A DNA stretch of 64,000 nt. Source: Ectopseudomonas chengduensis (GTDB lineage Bacteria; Pseudomonadota; Gammaproteobacteria; Pseudomonadales; Pseudomonadaceae). Location of the stretch: assembly GCF_015712065.1 (NCBI RefSeq), contig NZ_JACFYZ010000003.1, positions 310,001-374,000 on the forward strand, in the 5' to 3' direction. Below are positions 8,713 to 18,213 of this stretch, piece by piece; the first letter of the stretch is position 1; every line of letters begins with the position of its first letter. The notes beneath the pieces are model-generated. The model did no database searches. It was given only the letters and a program-made list of their open reading frames with translations, and was not told the DNA's origin. The translations under genes and the position numbers were made by a program.

Positions 8713-9156
8713 TCAGGGCAGGGCGGTTTCGGCAAGTGGACGGGTTTGCAGACCCAGCTGAGCGCGGAAGCTTTCCATGTCGAACATGGTGCAGATTTCC
8801 TGGATTTCGTTGCCGGGAGTGAGCGTCCAGAACGCCATGGCCGAGATGCTCAGCACCTTGTCGCTGGGCGGGTAGCCCAGTGCGGGTTTCTGGATGGTGC
8901 CGATCAGGGTGCTCCAGGTCACCACCTTGTAGCCTTCGGCGATGCACTCCTCGACCACCACCTGTAGGTCCGGCATTGCAAGGCGGATGTCCTGCACCAT
9001 CTGCACGAAGCCGGCGCTGCCAAGCGGCCTGCCAATGAACGAGCTCTTGTAGAGGAAATCGCGGCTGTGCAGTTGTTCAGCCAGCGCCAGGCGCCCCTTG
9101 TTCCAGGTCAGGTCGATGTGCTGGCACACCAGCTTCTTGCGATCATCCAATGACAT
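8713..9156 (-). CDS. SnoaL-like (NTF2-fold) protein
   Basis: A 147-residue protein of the SnoaL/ester-cyclase group in the NTF2-like superfamily. The pattern includes a first helix with WNKGRLALAEQL, the FLYKSS strand, GxxGFVQMVQDIRLAMPDL, VVTWSTLIGT and a C-terminal strand containing EICTMFDMESFRAQLG. The start at 9156 (MSLDDRKKL) has a strong GGGAGGA ribosome binding site; an upstream ATG does not. Members include polyketide cyclases and many proteins of unknown function, so no reaction is assigned. No neighbour suggests a pathway. Confidence 0.72.
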   Translation of the reverse strand: MSLDDRKKLVCQHIDLTWNKGRLALAEQLHSRDFLYKSSFIGRPLGSAGFVQMVQDIRLAMPDLQVVVEECIAEGYKVVTWSTLIGTIQKPALGYPPSDKVLSISAMAFWTLTPGNEIQEICTMFDMESFRAQLGLQTRPLAETALP

Positions 9157-9267
9157 GCTGTCCTCCCGGCTGCAGGCCGTCTCCATGTGACGTGGCAGGC
9201 ACTTTAGCAGCAGGGAGGAGGGGGCTGGGATTGGCCGAAATGCCGGCTCGTTGACGTCAGTGATTCG

Positions 9268-9852
9268 TCAGATCAGGCCGCTCAGCTTCAGCGCCTGGTA
9301 GCCGGCATAGATTGCCAGCGCGGCGAAGGCGCAGGCGGCCAGGCGGCGGATCAGGGTCAGCGGCAGGCGTTCAGCGGCGAAATTGCCCGCCAGAACCACC
9401 GGTACGTTGGCGATCAACATGCCCAGTGTGGTGCCGACCACCACCAGAATGAAGTGCGGGTACTGCGCGGCCAGCATCACGGTCGCAACCTGGGTCTTGT
9501 CGCCCATCTCGGCGAGGAAGAAGGCGATCAGCGTGGTGAGGAAGGGGCCGTATTTCTTCAGGCCGGATGCTTCGTCGTCGTCGAGTTTGTCCGGTACCAG
9601 GGTCCAGGCCGCCACGGCGACGAAGCTGGCAGCGAGAATCCAGCTGAGAGCGGCGGGGGAGAAGAAACCGGCGACCCAGTTGCCGACGGCGCCAGCGGCG
9701 AAATGGTTGGCCAGGGTGGCGACGACTATGCCCCAGATGATCGGCCAGGGTTTGCGAAAACGGGCGGCCAGCAGCAGGGCGAGCAACTGGGTCTTGTCAC
9801 CGATTTCGGCGAGGGCAACGATCAGGGTGGGGACGAACAGCGATTCCAGCAT
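9268..9852 (-). CDS. mneA: GDT1/TMEM165-family manganese exporter
   Basis: A 194-residue inner-membrane protein with six predicted helices and two copies of the family signature, EIGDKTQ near residue 16 and EMGDKTQ in the second half, arranged as an inverted repeat. The family (UPF0016) exports Mn2+ or Ca2+, and bacterial members protect against manganese excess. The start MLESLFVPTLIVALAEIGDK has AGGA upstream. The leader carries a yybP-ykoY Mn2+ riboswitch (9929-10058), which strongly supports manganese as the substrate. A GC-rich stem (9867-9874 with 9904-9911) lies just before the ribosome binding site. The symbol is by analogy with characterised MneA proteins. Confidence 0.88.
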   Translation of the reverse strand: MLESLFVPTLIVALAEIGDKTQLLALLLAARFRKPWPIIWGIVVATLANHFAAGAVGNWVAGFFSPAALSWILAASFVAVAAWTLVPDKLDDDEASGLKKYGPFLTTLIAFFLAEMGDKTQVATVMLAAQYPHFILVVVGTTLGMLIANVPVVLAGNFAAERLPLTLIRRLAACAFAALAIYAGYQALKLSGLI

Positions 9853-9928
9853 CAGGTTTCCTACAGGGGGCGGGTCGACACGGCTTATGACACGAACGAC
9901 CTTCCCGCCCCGGGTATAGGTTGTGCGT

Positions 9929-10058
9929 GTCATAGGTCTTGTCAAACCGCAGGCCTCTCTATGTAGGCCTTGGGTCGTATACGCCATGCTCTGCGGAGCA
10001 AGTGTGTTGACGTATACCGGGCGAGCAGGGCGCTCGCGGGAGACTACTCCCCTAGGAC
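9929..10058 (-). ncRNA. yybP-ykoY manganese riboswitch
   Basis: On the minus strand the conserved GGGGAGTAG lies at 10045-10053 and AAGACCTA at 9933-9940. P1 forms between GTCCTAGG (10051-10058) and CCTATGAC (9929-9936) with one mismatch. A distal stem pairs GTATACG with CGTATAC and contains the typical CAACA...CTTGCTC loop. These are hallmarks of the Mn2+-sensing yybP-ykoY class, which turns on downstream genes when Mn2+ binds. It sits about 75 bases before the GDT1-family gene. Confidence 0.9.
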
Positions 10059-10101
10059 GGGCGCAATTGTGCCCAAGCGCCGCGTTGGGAGCAACCCCAA
10101 T

Positions 10102-11097
10102 TCAGCGTCGGGCGCTGTAGATGCGGAATCCATCGGCGTCTGCCAGGGTGCGGCAGGGGCCGAGATGGCGCTCGATCAGGGGGGGATACTTGAGGAAACT
10201 GTTGGCCACCAGGCGCAGCTCGCCACCTTTTATCAAGTGGCGAGCCGCCTGGCTCAGCAGGTTCTCGCTGGCCTGGTAGTCGGTATGCACGCCCTGATGG
10301 AACGGCGGGTTGCTGACGATGGCGCTGAGTCCCTCGGGTGCCGATTCGATGCCGGTGCCGGCGATCAGGTTGGCTGGCAGGCCATTGCGCGCGAGGGTCA
10401 GGCGGCTGCTTTCCAGGGCGAAGGCGTCGACATCCAGCAGGCTCAGCTCGCTATCTGGGTAACGCCTTTTGAGCACGGCGCCGAGCACGCCCGCGCCGCA
10501 GCCGAAATCGAGCAGGTGGCCGCTGGGCAGGTCATCCAGATGCTCCAGCAGCAATGCGCTGCCGCGATCCAGGCGGCCATGGGCGAATACGCCGGGCAGG
10601 GTAACGATCTCCAGTGCGCCGTCGGCCAACTGCAATGGGTAGCTCTGTGCCAGGGCATGCAGATCGGGTACTGCTGGCGCTTGATCCACCTCGACGCACC
10701 AGAGTTGGCAATGTCGCGCGCTGTCGAGCTTGCGCGGCTTGCCATAGGCGGCCAGCTGTTTCGCCGCGCGTTCGATACCGCCACGTTTTTCACCGACCAG
10801 GTACAGCGGCTTGCCTGCCAGGCGCGAGGCCAGCGCTTGCAGCAGGTAGTCAGTCAGCTCGCGTGACTTGGGCAGGAACAGCACGGCGGCGCGGTAGTCG
10901 CCTTCCGGCAGGCGTGTGTCGAAGTGGCTGCGACCGGCAAAGCGTGCGGTGAGCAGTGCCTGATCGCCCGCATGCCAGTTCCAGCCATGTGCCTGCGGCA
11001 GGGCGCCAAGCAGGTCGTCAGCCGGCAGGCCGGCCAGTAACAGCTCGCCACTGAACAGCTCGGCCTGGCGCAGGAGAACTTCGCTTCGCGGGTCCAT
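10102..11097 (-). CDS. rsmC: 16S rRNA (guanine1207-N2)-methyltransferase RsmC
   Basis: A 331-residue SAM-dependent methyltransferase that modifies G1207 of 16S rRNA in the small subunit. It has the family's duplicated layout: a degenerate N-terminal domain (about 1-160) and a catalytic C-terminal domain. The latter contains [13 protein letters not shown] (motif I, SAM binding) and the catalytic SNPPFHQG (NPPF) motif, followed by [16 protein letters not shown]. The ATG at 11097 has AGGA six bases upstream. The length matches the family. Its 3' end adjoins the riboswitch leader of the GDT1 gene, so any promoter for that gene lies in the last bases of rsmC or just beyond. Confidence 0.9.
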   Translation of the reverse strand: MDPRSEVLLRQAELFSGELLLAGLPADDLLGALPQAHGWNWHAGDQALLTARFAGRSHFDTRLPEGDYRAAVLFLPKSRELTDYLLQALASRLAGKPLYLVGEKRGGIERAAKQLAAYGKPRKLDSARHCQLWCVEVDQAPAVPDLHALAQSYPLQLADGALEIVTLPGVFAHGRLDRGSALLLEHLDDLPSGHLLDFGCGAGVLGAVLKRRYPDSELSLLDVDAFALESSRLTLARNGLPANLIAGTGIESAPEGLSAIVSNPPFHQGVHTDYQASENLLSQAARHLIKGGELRLVANSFLKYPPLIERHLGPCRTLADADGFRIYSARR

Positions 11098-11136
11098 GGT
11101 GCTTCCTGAAATCTGTGATGCGGAAAAGTAAGAGGG

Positions 11137-11205
11137 GTGGGAGCGATCTCGGCTCGCGAAACCTGGGCATCGCTGCTGCAGCGCAGCGCTGGCCCGTCGC
11201 TCCCT
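11137..11205. repeat. REP-like palindromic sequence
   Basis: GTGGGAGCGATCTCGGCTCGCGA at its left end and GCCCGTCGCTCCCT at its right end are typical of Pseudomonas REP/REPIN elements, which scatter between genes. It lies between the starts of rsmC and the downstream end of the dehydrogenase gene. A related REP sits at 43812-43858. Confidence 0.55.
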
Positions 11206-11224
11206 AAAAAAGCTGCGCAGCTTA
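11204..11224 (-). terminator. Compact terminator overlapping a stop codon
   Basis: Read on the minus strand, the stop codon of the dehydrogenase gene is part of the self-complementary AAGCTGCGCAGCTT (11210-11223), followed directly by a T-run. This is a short but credible intrinsic terminator. Confidence 0.6.
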
Positions 11225-12187
11225 CCCGACGACTCGCAGCGGCGCACCGGCGAAGAAACCGGCGGCGTTTTCCACGACCTGGCCGACGATGCGCTGGCGC
11301 GCTTCCTGGCTGCCCCAGGCGCTGTGCGGGGTGACGATCAGGCGGGGAATGTCGGCGGCCAGTAGCGGGTTGCCGTCCTTCGGTGGTTCCTGCAGCAGCA
11401 CGTCGGTTGCGGCGCCGCCCAGATGGCCACGGCGCAGGGCATCGGCCAAGGCCTGTTCGTCGACCAGGCCGCCACGCGCGGTGTTGATCAGGAATGCGCG
11501 CGGCTTCATCAGGGCCAGCTCCTCGGCGCCGATCATGTTGCGGGTCTGCTCGTTGAGTGGGCAGTGCAGGGTCAGCGCATCGACTTGCGGCAGCAGTTCG
11601 TGCAGCGGCAGGCGATCGGCGCGCGCGGGGCGGCCGGGCAGTTGGCCAAGCAGCACGCGCATGCCGAAGGCTTCAGCCAGGCGCGCAACGGCGCCGCCCA
11701 GTTCGCCATGGCCGAGCATGCCCAGGGTCTTGCCTTCGAGTTCGACGATGGGGTGATCAAGCAGGCAGAACTGACTGGCTTGTTGCCAACGACCTGCAGC
11801 GATATCGCGTTGGTAGTCGGGCAGGCGCGTGGCCAGGGCCAGCAGCAACATCAAGGTGTGTTGTGCCACGGACGGGGTGCCGTAGCCCTGGCAGTTGCAC
11901 ACGGTCACACCATGGGCACTGGCGGCTTTCAGGTCGATGTTGTTGGTGCCGGTAGCGGTTACCAGAACCAGTTTCAACTCTGGGCAGGCAGCGAAGGTGG
12001 CGGCGTCCAACGGCACCTTGTTACTGATGGCGACCTGGGCCCCTTGCAGGCGTTCGGCGACCTGATCCGGACGCGTGTGCGCGTGCAGGGTCAGCTCGGC
12101 GAACGCCTGATGCAGCGGTTGCATGTCGAGGTCGCCAAGGTCGAGGGAGGCATGGTCGAGGAAGACGGCGCGTGGGCTGTTGCTCAT
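11222..12187 (-). CDS. D-2-hydroxyacid dehydrogenase, NAD(P)-dependent
   Basis: A 321-residue oxidoreductase of the D-isomer 2-hydroxyacid dehydrogenase family (hydroxypyruvate/glyoxylate reductase-like). The NAD-binding motif is GMLGHGELG near residue 150. The catalytic Arg lies in [10 protein letters not shown], the Glu in QEPPKDG and the His in TPHSAWGS. The Asp of the usual GAALDV motif is kept as GGAATDV. The start ([12 protein letters not shown]) is at the first Met compatible with the domain. The substrate cannot be told from sequence. The neighbouring LysE-type exporter is divergent, 79 bases away, so a shared regulatory region is possible. Confidence 0.83.
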   Translation of the reverse strand: MSNSPRAVFLDHASLDLGDLDMQPLHQAFAELTLHAHTRPDQVAERLQGAQVAISNKVPLDAATFAACPELKLVLVTATGTNNIDLKAASAHGVTVCNCQGYGTPSVAQHTLMLLLALATRLPDYQRDIAAGRWQQASQFCLLDHPIVELEGKTLGMLGHGELGGAVARLAEAFGMRVLLGQLPGRPARADRLPLHELLPQVDALTLHCPLNEQTRNMIGAEELALMKPRAFLINTARGGLVDEQALADALRRGHLGGAATDVLLQEPPKDGNPLLAADIPRLIVTPHSAWGSQEARQRIVGQVVENAAGFFAGAPLRVVG

Positions 12188-12266
12188 CAGCTGTACCTTT
12201 TCGCAGGAGGGTCGCAAGAGTAGATTGGCGAGCCTACCAGACCTTCAGTGTCGATGCGGAGCCACC

Positions 12267-12896
12267 ATGTACTGGACTGAATTTCTCACCGTTGCCCTGA
12301 TTCACCTGCTGGCGGTGGCCAGCCCTGGGCCTGATTTCGCCATCGTCGTGCGCGAGAGCGTCGGCTACGGTCGCCGCGCCGGACTGTTCACCGCCTTCGG
12401 AGTGGGTACCGGGATTCTGGTGCATGTGACCTATTCGCTTCTCGGCATCGGTTTGATCGTGTCGCAGTCCATCGTCCTGTTCAACGCGCTGAAATGTCTG
12501 GCGGCTGCCTATCTGCTGTATATCGGCATCAAGGCGCTGCGCGCGCGTCCTGCCGACCCGGCCAGTGCCGAGCTGAATCTGGCAGCCGGCGAGCGCAGCG
12601 GTCGTGGCGCCTTCGTCACGGGGTTCATCACCAATGGCTTGAATCCCAAGGCGACGCTGTTCTTCCTGTCGCTGTTCACCGTGGTGATCAACCCGCATAC
12701 GCCAGTGGCGGTGCAGGCCGGTTACGGCCTTTATCTGGCGCTGGCCACCGCGTTCTGGTTCTGCCTGGTGGCCTGGCTGTTCAGCCAGCAGCGCGTGCGC
12801 GCCGGCTTTGCCCGCATGGGGCACTGGTTCGATCGGCTGATGGGCGCAGTGTTGGTCGGGATCGGTGTGAAGCTGGCGCTGAGCGAAATGCGCTAA
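12267..12896 (+). CDS. LysE/RhtB-family amino-acid exporter
   Basis: A 209-residue inner-membrane protein with six predicted helices. It opens MYWTEFLTVALIHLLAVASPGPDFAIVV; the SPGPD signature near residues 19-23 is diagnostic of the LysE/RhtB exporters. These release excess amino acids such as homoserine, threonine or lysine; the substrate here is unknown. The ATG has GGAG six bases upstream. A conserved GFITNGLNPKATLFF segment lies near the middle. A strong terminator follows, shared with the convergent thiolase gene. Confidence 0.85.
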   Translation: MYWTEFLTVALIHLLAVASPGPDFAIVVRESVGYGRRAGLFTAFGVGTGILVHVTYSLLGIGLIVSQSIVLFNALKCLAAAYLLYIGIKALRARPADPASAELNLAAGERSGRGAFVTGFITNGLNPKATLFFLSLFTVVINPHTPVAVQAGYGLYLALATAFWFCLVAWLFSQQRVRAGFARMGHWFDRLMGAVLVGIGVKLALSEMR

Positions 12897-12898
12897 AC

Positions 12899-12927
12899 GA
12901 AAGAGCCCCGCAACTGTGGGGCTCTTT
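12899..12927. terminator. Bidirectional intrinsic terminator
   Basis: Stem AAGAGCCCC / GGGGCTCTT with an 8-base loop, flanked by A-rich and T-rich ends, between the convergent exporter and thiolase genes. Confidence 0.88.
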
Positions 12928-12941
12928 GGTGATGGGCTGGT

Positions 12942-14117
12942 TTACAGCAGTTCGATGGCGACTGCTGTGGCTTCGCCGCCGCCGATACACAGCGAGGCGA
13001 CGCCGCGTTTGCCGCCTTTCTTCTGCAGGGCGTTGATCAGGGTGAGGATGATCCGCGAGCCGGTGGAACCGACTGGATGGCCCTGGGCGCAAGCACCGCC
13101 GAAGACGTTGACCTTGGCGTGATCCAGGCCGTGTTCGCGCATGGCGAGCATGGTCACCATGGCGAAGGCTTCGTTGATCTCGAACAGATCGATTTCGTCC
13201 TTGTTCCAGCCGGTCTTCTTCAGCAGGTTGCTCATGGCGCCGATGGGCGCCAGGGTGAACTCGCTCGGGTCCTGACTCTGGGTAGCATGGGCAACCACCT
13301 TGGCCAGCGGCTTGAGACCGCGCTTGGCGGCTTCATCAGCAGTCATCAATAGCAGTGCGCTGGCGCCGTCGGAAATAGAACTGGCGTTGGCGGCGGTGAT
13401 GGTGCCGTCTTTCTTGAAGGCGGGTTTGAGCGCAGGAATCTTGTCCAGGTTGGCCGTCAGCGGCTGCTCATCATCCTTGACCACCACTTCACCCTTGCGC
13501 GAGGTGACGGTGACCGGAACGATCTCCGCGTCCAGCGAGCCGTCCTTGATCGCCGCCTGCGCGCGGCGCAGCGATTCGATGGCATAGGCGTCCATTTCCT
13601 CGCGGCTGATGCCGTACTGGTCGGCCGTTTCCTGGGCGAAGGAGCCCATCAGGCGGCCAGTGCGCGCGTCTTCCAGGCCGTCGAGGAACATGTGGTCCTT
13701 GATCTCGCCATGGCCCATGCGCAGGCCGGTGCGGGCCTTTTCCAGCACATAGGGCGCGTTGGACATGCTTTCCATGCCGCCGGCGATCATTACCTGGTTG
13801 CTGCCGGCCTTCAGCGAGTCGAAAGCCATCATCACTGCCTTCATGCCCGAGCCGCACAGCTTGTTGATGGTGGTGCAACCGGTGGCAGAGGGCAGTCCGG
13901 CATTGAGCGACGCCTGGCGGGCCGGACCTTGCTTGAGACCAGCAGGCAGTACGCAGCCCATGATCACTTCCTGCACGTCGGCCGGCTCGATACCGGCACG
14001 CTTGACTGCCTCGCGAATGGCAGCAGCGCCCAGCTCGACAGCTGGCACGCTGGCCAGGCTGCCTTGAAAACCGCCCATGGGAGTACGGGCGCCGCTGACG
14101 ATGACGATATCGGACAT
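12942..14117 (-). CDS. Acetyl-CoA C-acetyltransferase (thiolase)
   Basis: A 391-residue thiolase that condenses two acetyl-CoA to acetoacetyl-CoA or cleaves the reverse way, in ketone-body, butyrate or polyhydroxyalkanoate metabolism. Conserved elements are all present: the nucleophilic Cys in NKLCGSGMK (about residue 90), NEAFA, the GGACAQGHPVGSTGSR block with the catalytic His, and CIGGGE with the second catalytic Cys near the end. The length is standard. The start MSDIVIVSGARTPMGGF is preceded by GAGG. The divergently transcribed acyl-CoA synthetase gene starts 190 bases away, which fits a lipid or acyl-CoA theme, although this thiolase may equally be a stand-alone AtoB-type enzyme. Confidence 0.9.
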   Translation of the reverse strand: MSDIVIVSGARTPMGGFQGSLASVPAVELGAAAIREAVKRAGIEPADVQEVIMGCVLPAGLKQGPARQASLNAGLPSATGCTTINKLCGSGMKAVMMAFDSLKAGSNQVMIAGGMESMSNAPYVLEKARTGLRMGHGEIKDHMFLDGLEDARTGRLMGSFAQETADQYGISREEMDAYAIESLRRAQAAIKDGSLDAEIVPVTVTSRKGEVVVKDDEQPLTANLDKIPALKPAFKKDGTITAANASSISDGASALLLMTADEAAKRGLKPLAKVVAHATQSQDPSEFTLAPIGAMSNLLKKTGWNKDEIDLFEINEAFAMVTMLAMREHGLDHAKVNVFGGACAQGHPVGSTGSRIILTLINALQKKGGKRGVASLCIGGGEATAVAIELL

Positions 14118-14307
14118 GGTGTTACCTCGAACGAAAGTATGGGGCGATGAAGCCTGTTTCAGGACTGACTAGCTGGATTGATTCTAACCTGTGACCAAAA
14201 GTGGCCATAGGGTCACGTGGCAAATCATTCTTTGGGCTGATTTAGCTGTGCATGAGCCGCTCTAGAGTCGTTGCATACCTATTCCTCGCGTGCCTCAAGG
14301 TGACTTC

Positions 14308-15990
14308 ATGCTGCAGACTCGACTGATCCCTCCCGCCAACAACGCCCACGCCTATCCGCTGCTGATCAAGCGTCTGCTGCTGTCCGGTAGTCGTTACGAG
14401 AAGACCCGTGAAATCGTTTATCGCGACAAGCTGCGTTACAGCTACGCCACCTTCAACGAGCGTGTCGCGCGCCTGGCCAACGTGCTTAGCGAGGCGGGGG
14501 TCAAGGCCGGCGATACCGTGGCGGTGATGGATTGGGACAGCCATCGCTATCTGGAGTGCATGTTCGCCATTCCCATGCTTGGTGCGGTGCTGCACACCAT
14601 CAACATCCGCCTGTCGCCGGATCAGATTCTCTACACCATGAACCATGCCGAAGACCGTTTCGTGCTGGTCAACAGTGAGTTCGTGCCGCTGTACAACGGC
14701 ATTGCCGGGCAGCTCACCACCGTCGAGAAGACCCTGCTGTTGACCGATGGCGAGGACAAGAGCGCCGACCTGCCGAACCTCATTGGCGAGTACGAGAGCC
14801 TGCTGGCTGCGGCCAGCCCGCACTATGACTTCGCCGATTTCGATGAGAACTCGGTGGCTACTACCTTCTATACCACTGGCACCACTGGTAACCCCAAGGG
14901 CGTGTACTTCACTCATCGGCAACTGGTGCTGCACACCATGTCCATGGCGACCACCATGGGCGGACTCGACAGCATCCGCCTGATGGGCAACGACGATGTC
15001 TACATGCCGATTACGCCGATGTTCCACGTGCATGCCTGGGGCGTGCCGTACGTGGCCACCATGCTCGGGGTCAAGCAGGTGTATCCCGGCCGCTACGAGC
15101 CGGACATGCTCTGCCGCCTGATCAAGGAAGAGAAGGTCAACTTCTCCCACTGCGTCCCGACCATCCTGCAGATGGTGCTGAGCGCGCCAGGTGCGCAGGG
15201 TCATGATTTCGGCGGCATGAAGATGATCATCGGTGGTAGCGCGCTCAATCGCTCCCTCTACGAGGCGGCCAAGGCGCGTGGTATCCAGCTGACCGCGGCC
15301 TATGGCATGTCCGAGACCTGCCCACTGATTTCCTGCGCTTACCTCAATGAAGAGTTGCGCGCCGGTAGCGAGGACGAGCGCACCACCTATCGAATCAAGG
15401 CCGGTATTCCGGTGCCGCTGGTGGAAGCCGCAATCATGGATGCCGATGGCAAATTGCTGCCGAGCGATGGTGAGTCCCAGGGCGAGCTGGTGCTGCGCGC
15501 GCCCTGGCTGACCCAGGGCTATTTCCGTGAGCCTGAGAAGGGCGAGGAGCTTTGGGCACATGGTTGGCTCCACACGGGTGATGTGGCGACCATCGACGGT
15601 ATGGGTTTCATCGAAATCCGCGACCGAATCAAGGATGTGATCAAGACTGGCGGTGAGTGGATTTCCTCGCTGGAGCTGGAGGACCTGATCAGTCGTCACC
15701 CGGCGGTACGTGAAGTGGCGGTGGTGGGCGTGCCCGATCCGCAGTGGGGTGAACGGCCATTCGCCTTGGTGGTGTTGCGTGACGCGCAGAGTTTGGATGC
15801 CAAGGGGCTAAAGGAGCACCTCAAGCCTTTCGTCGAGCAAGGCCACATCAACAAGTGGGCGATTCCCACGCAGATCGCGCTTGTTACCGAAATTCCCAAG
15901 ACCAGCGTCGGCAAACTGGACAAGAAGCGCATTCGCGTCGAAATCGCCCAGTGGCAGGAGGCGGGTAGCACGTTCCTGTCCACGCTGTGA
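14308..15990 (+). CDS. Medium/long-chain fatty acid CoA ligase (AlkK-like)
   Basis: A 560-residue AMP-forming acyl-CoA synthetase that activates fatty acids to acyl-CoA. Conserved elements are the P-loop [14 protein letters not shown] (about 190-203), the AYGMSETCP motif, the hinge [12 protein letters not shown], and the catalytic Lys in [10 protein letters not shown] near the end. It resembles the AlkK/PP_0763 group of medium-chain ligases. The ATG at 14308 has AAGGTGA upstream; a GTG at 14290 would add six residues. It leads a same-strand series with the DUF1302, DUF1329, MalT-like and hydrolase genes, an arrangement I recall from other pseudomonads. A 13-bp inverted repeat lies right after the stop. 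Confidence 0.87.
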   Translation: MLQTRLIPPANNAHAYPLLIKRLLLSGSRYEKTREIVYRDKLRYSYATFNERVARLANVLSEAGVKAGDTVAVMDWDSHRYLECMFAIPMLGAVLHTINIRLSPDQILYTMNHAEDRFVLVNSEFVPLYNGIAGQLTTVEKTLLLTDGEDKSADLPNLIGEYESLLAAASPHYDFADFDENSVATTFYTTGTTGNPKGVYFTHRQLVLHTMSMATTMGGLDSIRLMGNDDVYMPITPMFHVHAWGVPYVATMLGVKQVYPGRYEPDMLCRLIKEEKVNFSHCVPTILQMVLSAPGAQGHDFGGMKMIIGGSALNRSLYEAAKARGIQLTAAYGMSETCPLISCAYLNEELRAGSEDERTTYRIKAGIPVPLVEAAIMDADGKLLPSDGESQGELVLRAPWLTQGYFREPEKGEELWAHGWLHTGDVATIDGMGFIEIRDRIKDVIKTGGEWISSLELEDLISRHPAVREVAVVGVPDPQWGERPFALVVLRDAQSLDAKGLKEHLKPFVEQGHINKWAIPTQIALVTEIPKTSVGKLDKKRIRVEIAQWQEAGSTFLSTL

Positions 15991-15998
15991 GGTGCGAA

Positions 15999-16031
15999 TT
16001 GACTGGGCGGTGAAAGTGACCGCTCAGTCAA
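15999..16031. repeat. Inverted repeat after the acyl-CoA ligase gene
   Basis: TTGACTGGGCGGT (15999-16011) pairs with ACCGCTCAGTCAA (16019-16031), one mismatch, 7-base loop. There is no T-run, so it is either a weak terminator, a transcript-stabilising hairpin or an operator in front of the DUF1302 gene. Confidence 0.6.
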
Positions 16032-16207
16032 ACAAGCGTTTGGCTTGCTAATTGCTGTTTCCCGTCCATGCTTGGCTAGGGGCAGGGCCTGAAACCTGCG
16101 AGCCAGAGAGCCAGGGGGCTGCAAATCACACTTTCGAGGGATCAAGCAGTACCACCTGCTGGCTATAGTCCAAGCATCCATAACAAAAAACACATGGAGT
16201 AGCGTCG

Positions 16208-18187
16208 ATGACAACAAAAACAAAACCCTACTGGCGCCTGGCAAAACTGCCGCTGGCCGTCAGCCTCGCTTCCACCCTTGCCGCTCCGGCATTCGGCGTC
16301 ACTTTCAATATCGGTGAGATCGAAGGGCAGTTCGACTCGTCGCTGTCGGTGGGGGCCAGTTGGTCGACTGCCGAACGGGATAAGCGTTTCATTGGTGAGG
16401 CCAATGGCGGCACGGGCTACACCCAGACCGGCGACGATGGCCGGCTGAACTTCAAACGTGGTGAAACTTTCTCCAAGATTTTCAAGGGTATCCATGACCT
16501 TGAGCTGAAGTACGGTGACACTGGCGTATTCGTACGCGGCAAGTATTGGTATGACTTCGAACTGAAAGACGAAGGTCGTCCATTCAAGGATATCGAGGAC
16601 AAGGGGCGTAAACAGGGAGCCAAGTCCTCTGGCTACGAGTGGCTCGACACCTTTGTCTATCACAACTACAGCATTGGCGATCAGCCTGGTTCGGTACGCC
16701 TGGGCAAGCAGGTGGTCAGCTGGGGTGAGAGTACCTTTATCCAGAACAGTATCAACTCGATCAACCCGGTCGATGCCGCCGCCTTCCGCCGTCCTGGCGC
16801 CGAAGTCAAGGAAGGCCTGATCCCAGTCAATATGTTCTATGTGGCACAGAGCATCACAGATCAGCTGTCTATGGAGACCTTCTATCAGCTGAGCTGGAAA
16901 CAGACGGTTGTCGATAACTGCGGCACCTTCTTCTCCACGGCCGATGTGGTTGCCAACGGCTGCAACGACAATTACAACATTCTCAACAGTCAACTGGTTG
17001 GCTTGCTGGAGGGGGTTGATGCGTTGAATGCTTCTGCATTGGGAGGAGCCATGGCTCCCACCAGCACTGCGGATGCCGGTTTGGCTTATACCCAGGAAGG
17101 CATGCTGGTTCGTCGTGGTAAGGACAACACGGCCCGCGATGACGGGCAGTGGGGCCTGGCTCTGCGCTGGCAGGGCGACAATACCGAGTATGGTGCCTAC
17201 TTCATGAACTACCACAGCCGCACGCCCTTCCTGAGCGTGAAGAATGCCGATGCAGCGGCGCTGGCGAATATCGTGGGTGCCTGGCAGGGCATCTATAACA
17301 CCCTGGGTGCGAGTATGGCCGGTGGTGGGCTCAACTGGTTCAACTCGGGAAATTACTGGGGGGCCGGTGGCGACGGTAACCCGAACCTGGGAGCAGGAGC
17401 TGGCGCTGGCTACAACCCCACATTGGGCGCTCAATCCCAACTCTTGGCGGCTGCAGCGGTGGCGGTCGGCAACGGTAGCTACTTCATGGATTATCCGGAG
17501 GACATCAGGCTCTATGGTCTGAGCTTCTCCACTACTCTGCCTACCGGCACCGCCTGGCAGGGCGAAATCAGCTATCGGCCGAATGCTCCGGTCCAGCTCA
17601 ACACTCAGCAGATGACCCTGGCACTGGCCCAGGCCGCGACTGGGGCGTCGGCTCCGGGTGCCATCCAGAAAGGCTACAACCGTAAGGAAATCACCCAGAT
17701 CCAGACCACCTTTACCCACTTCATCGATCAGGTGCTGGGGGCCAGCCGTCTGACTCTGGTGGGTGAGGTCGGCTTCACCCATGTCGGTGGATTGGAAAGC
17801 AAGAGCAAGAATCGCTACGGCCGCGATCCGATCTATGGCATCACCGGCAGCGCTGTGGACCCCAATGAAACCTCGATGGCTCGCTATGGGGATCACGGTT
17901 ATGTCACCGCCAATTCCTGGGGTTATCGTGCACGGGCGATCCTCGACTACTCCAATGCTTTCCTCGGGGCCAACCTGCGTCCCAGCGTGGCGTTTTCCCA
18001 TGATGTCGACGGCTATGGCCCCAACGGCCTGTTCAACGAAGGAGCCAAGGCCGTCAGCTTGGGCCTGGATGCCGACTACCAGAACACCTATACCGCCAGC
18101 CTGTCCTACACCAACTTCTTTGATGGTCGTTACAACACGTTGGTCGACCGCGACTTCGTCGCTCTCAGCTTCGGCGTGAATTTCTAA
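16208..18187 (+). CDS. DUF1302 outer-membrane beta-barrel protein
   Basis: A 659-residue exported protein. The N-terminal signal peptide (about 1-30) ends near APAFGVTF. The mature part is rich in alternating aromatic/polar strands and Gly/Asn, and ends in the outer-membrane signature ...FVALSFGVNF with a terminal Phe. The family (DUF1302) is a predicted large beta-barrel found beside DUF1329 genes and often near acyl-CoA ligases, RND-type exporters or lipid and sterol enzymes. The molecular role is not established; handling of hydrophobic compounds across the outer membrane is an inference. A possible -10 box (TATAGT, 16164-16169) lies upstream. The DUF1329 gene follows after 26 bases, clearly an operon. 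Confidence 0.85.
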   Translation: MTTKTKPYWRLAKLPLAVSLASTLAAPAFGVTFNIGEIEGQFDSSLSVGASWSTAERDKRFIGEANGGTGYTQTGDDGRLNFKRGETFSKIFKGIHDLELKYGDTGVFVRGKYWYDFELKDEGRPFKDIEDKGRKQGAKSSGYEWLDTFVYHNYSIGDQPGSVRLGKQVVSWGESTFIQNSINSINPVDAAAFRRPGAEVKEGLIPVNMFYVAQSITDQLSMETFYQLSWKQTVVDNCGTFFSTADVVANGCNDNYNILNSQLVGLLEGVDALNASALGGAMAPTSTADAGLAYTQEGMLVRRGKDNTARDDGQWGLALRWQGDNTEYGAYFMNYHSRTPFLSVKNADAAALANIVGAWQGIYNTLGASMAGGGLNWFNSGNYWGAGGDGNPNLGAGAGAGYNPTLGAQSQLLAAAAVAVGNGSYFMDYPEDIRLYGLSFSTTLPTGTAWQGEISYRPNAPVQLNTQQMTLALAQAATGASAPGAIQKGYNRKEITQIQTTFTHFIDQVLGASRLTLVGEVGFTHVGGLESKSKNRYGRDPIYGITGSAVDPNETSMARYGDHGYVTANSWGYRARAILDYSNAFLGANLRPSVAFSHDVDGYGPNGLFNEGAKAVSLGLDADYQNTYTASLSYTNFFDGRYNTLVDRDFVALSFGVNF

Positions 18188-18213
18188 GCGGCCAGGAATT
18201 TCGAGGAATTATG

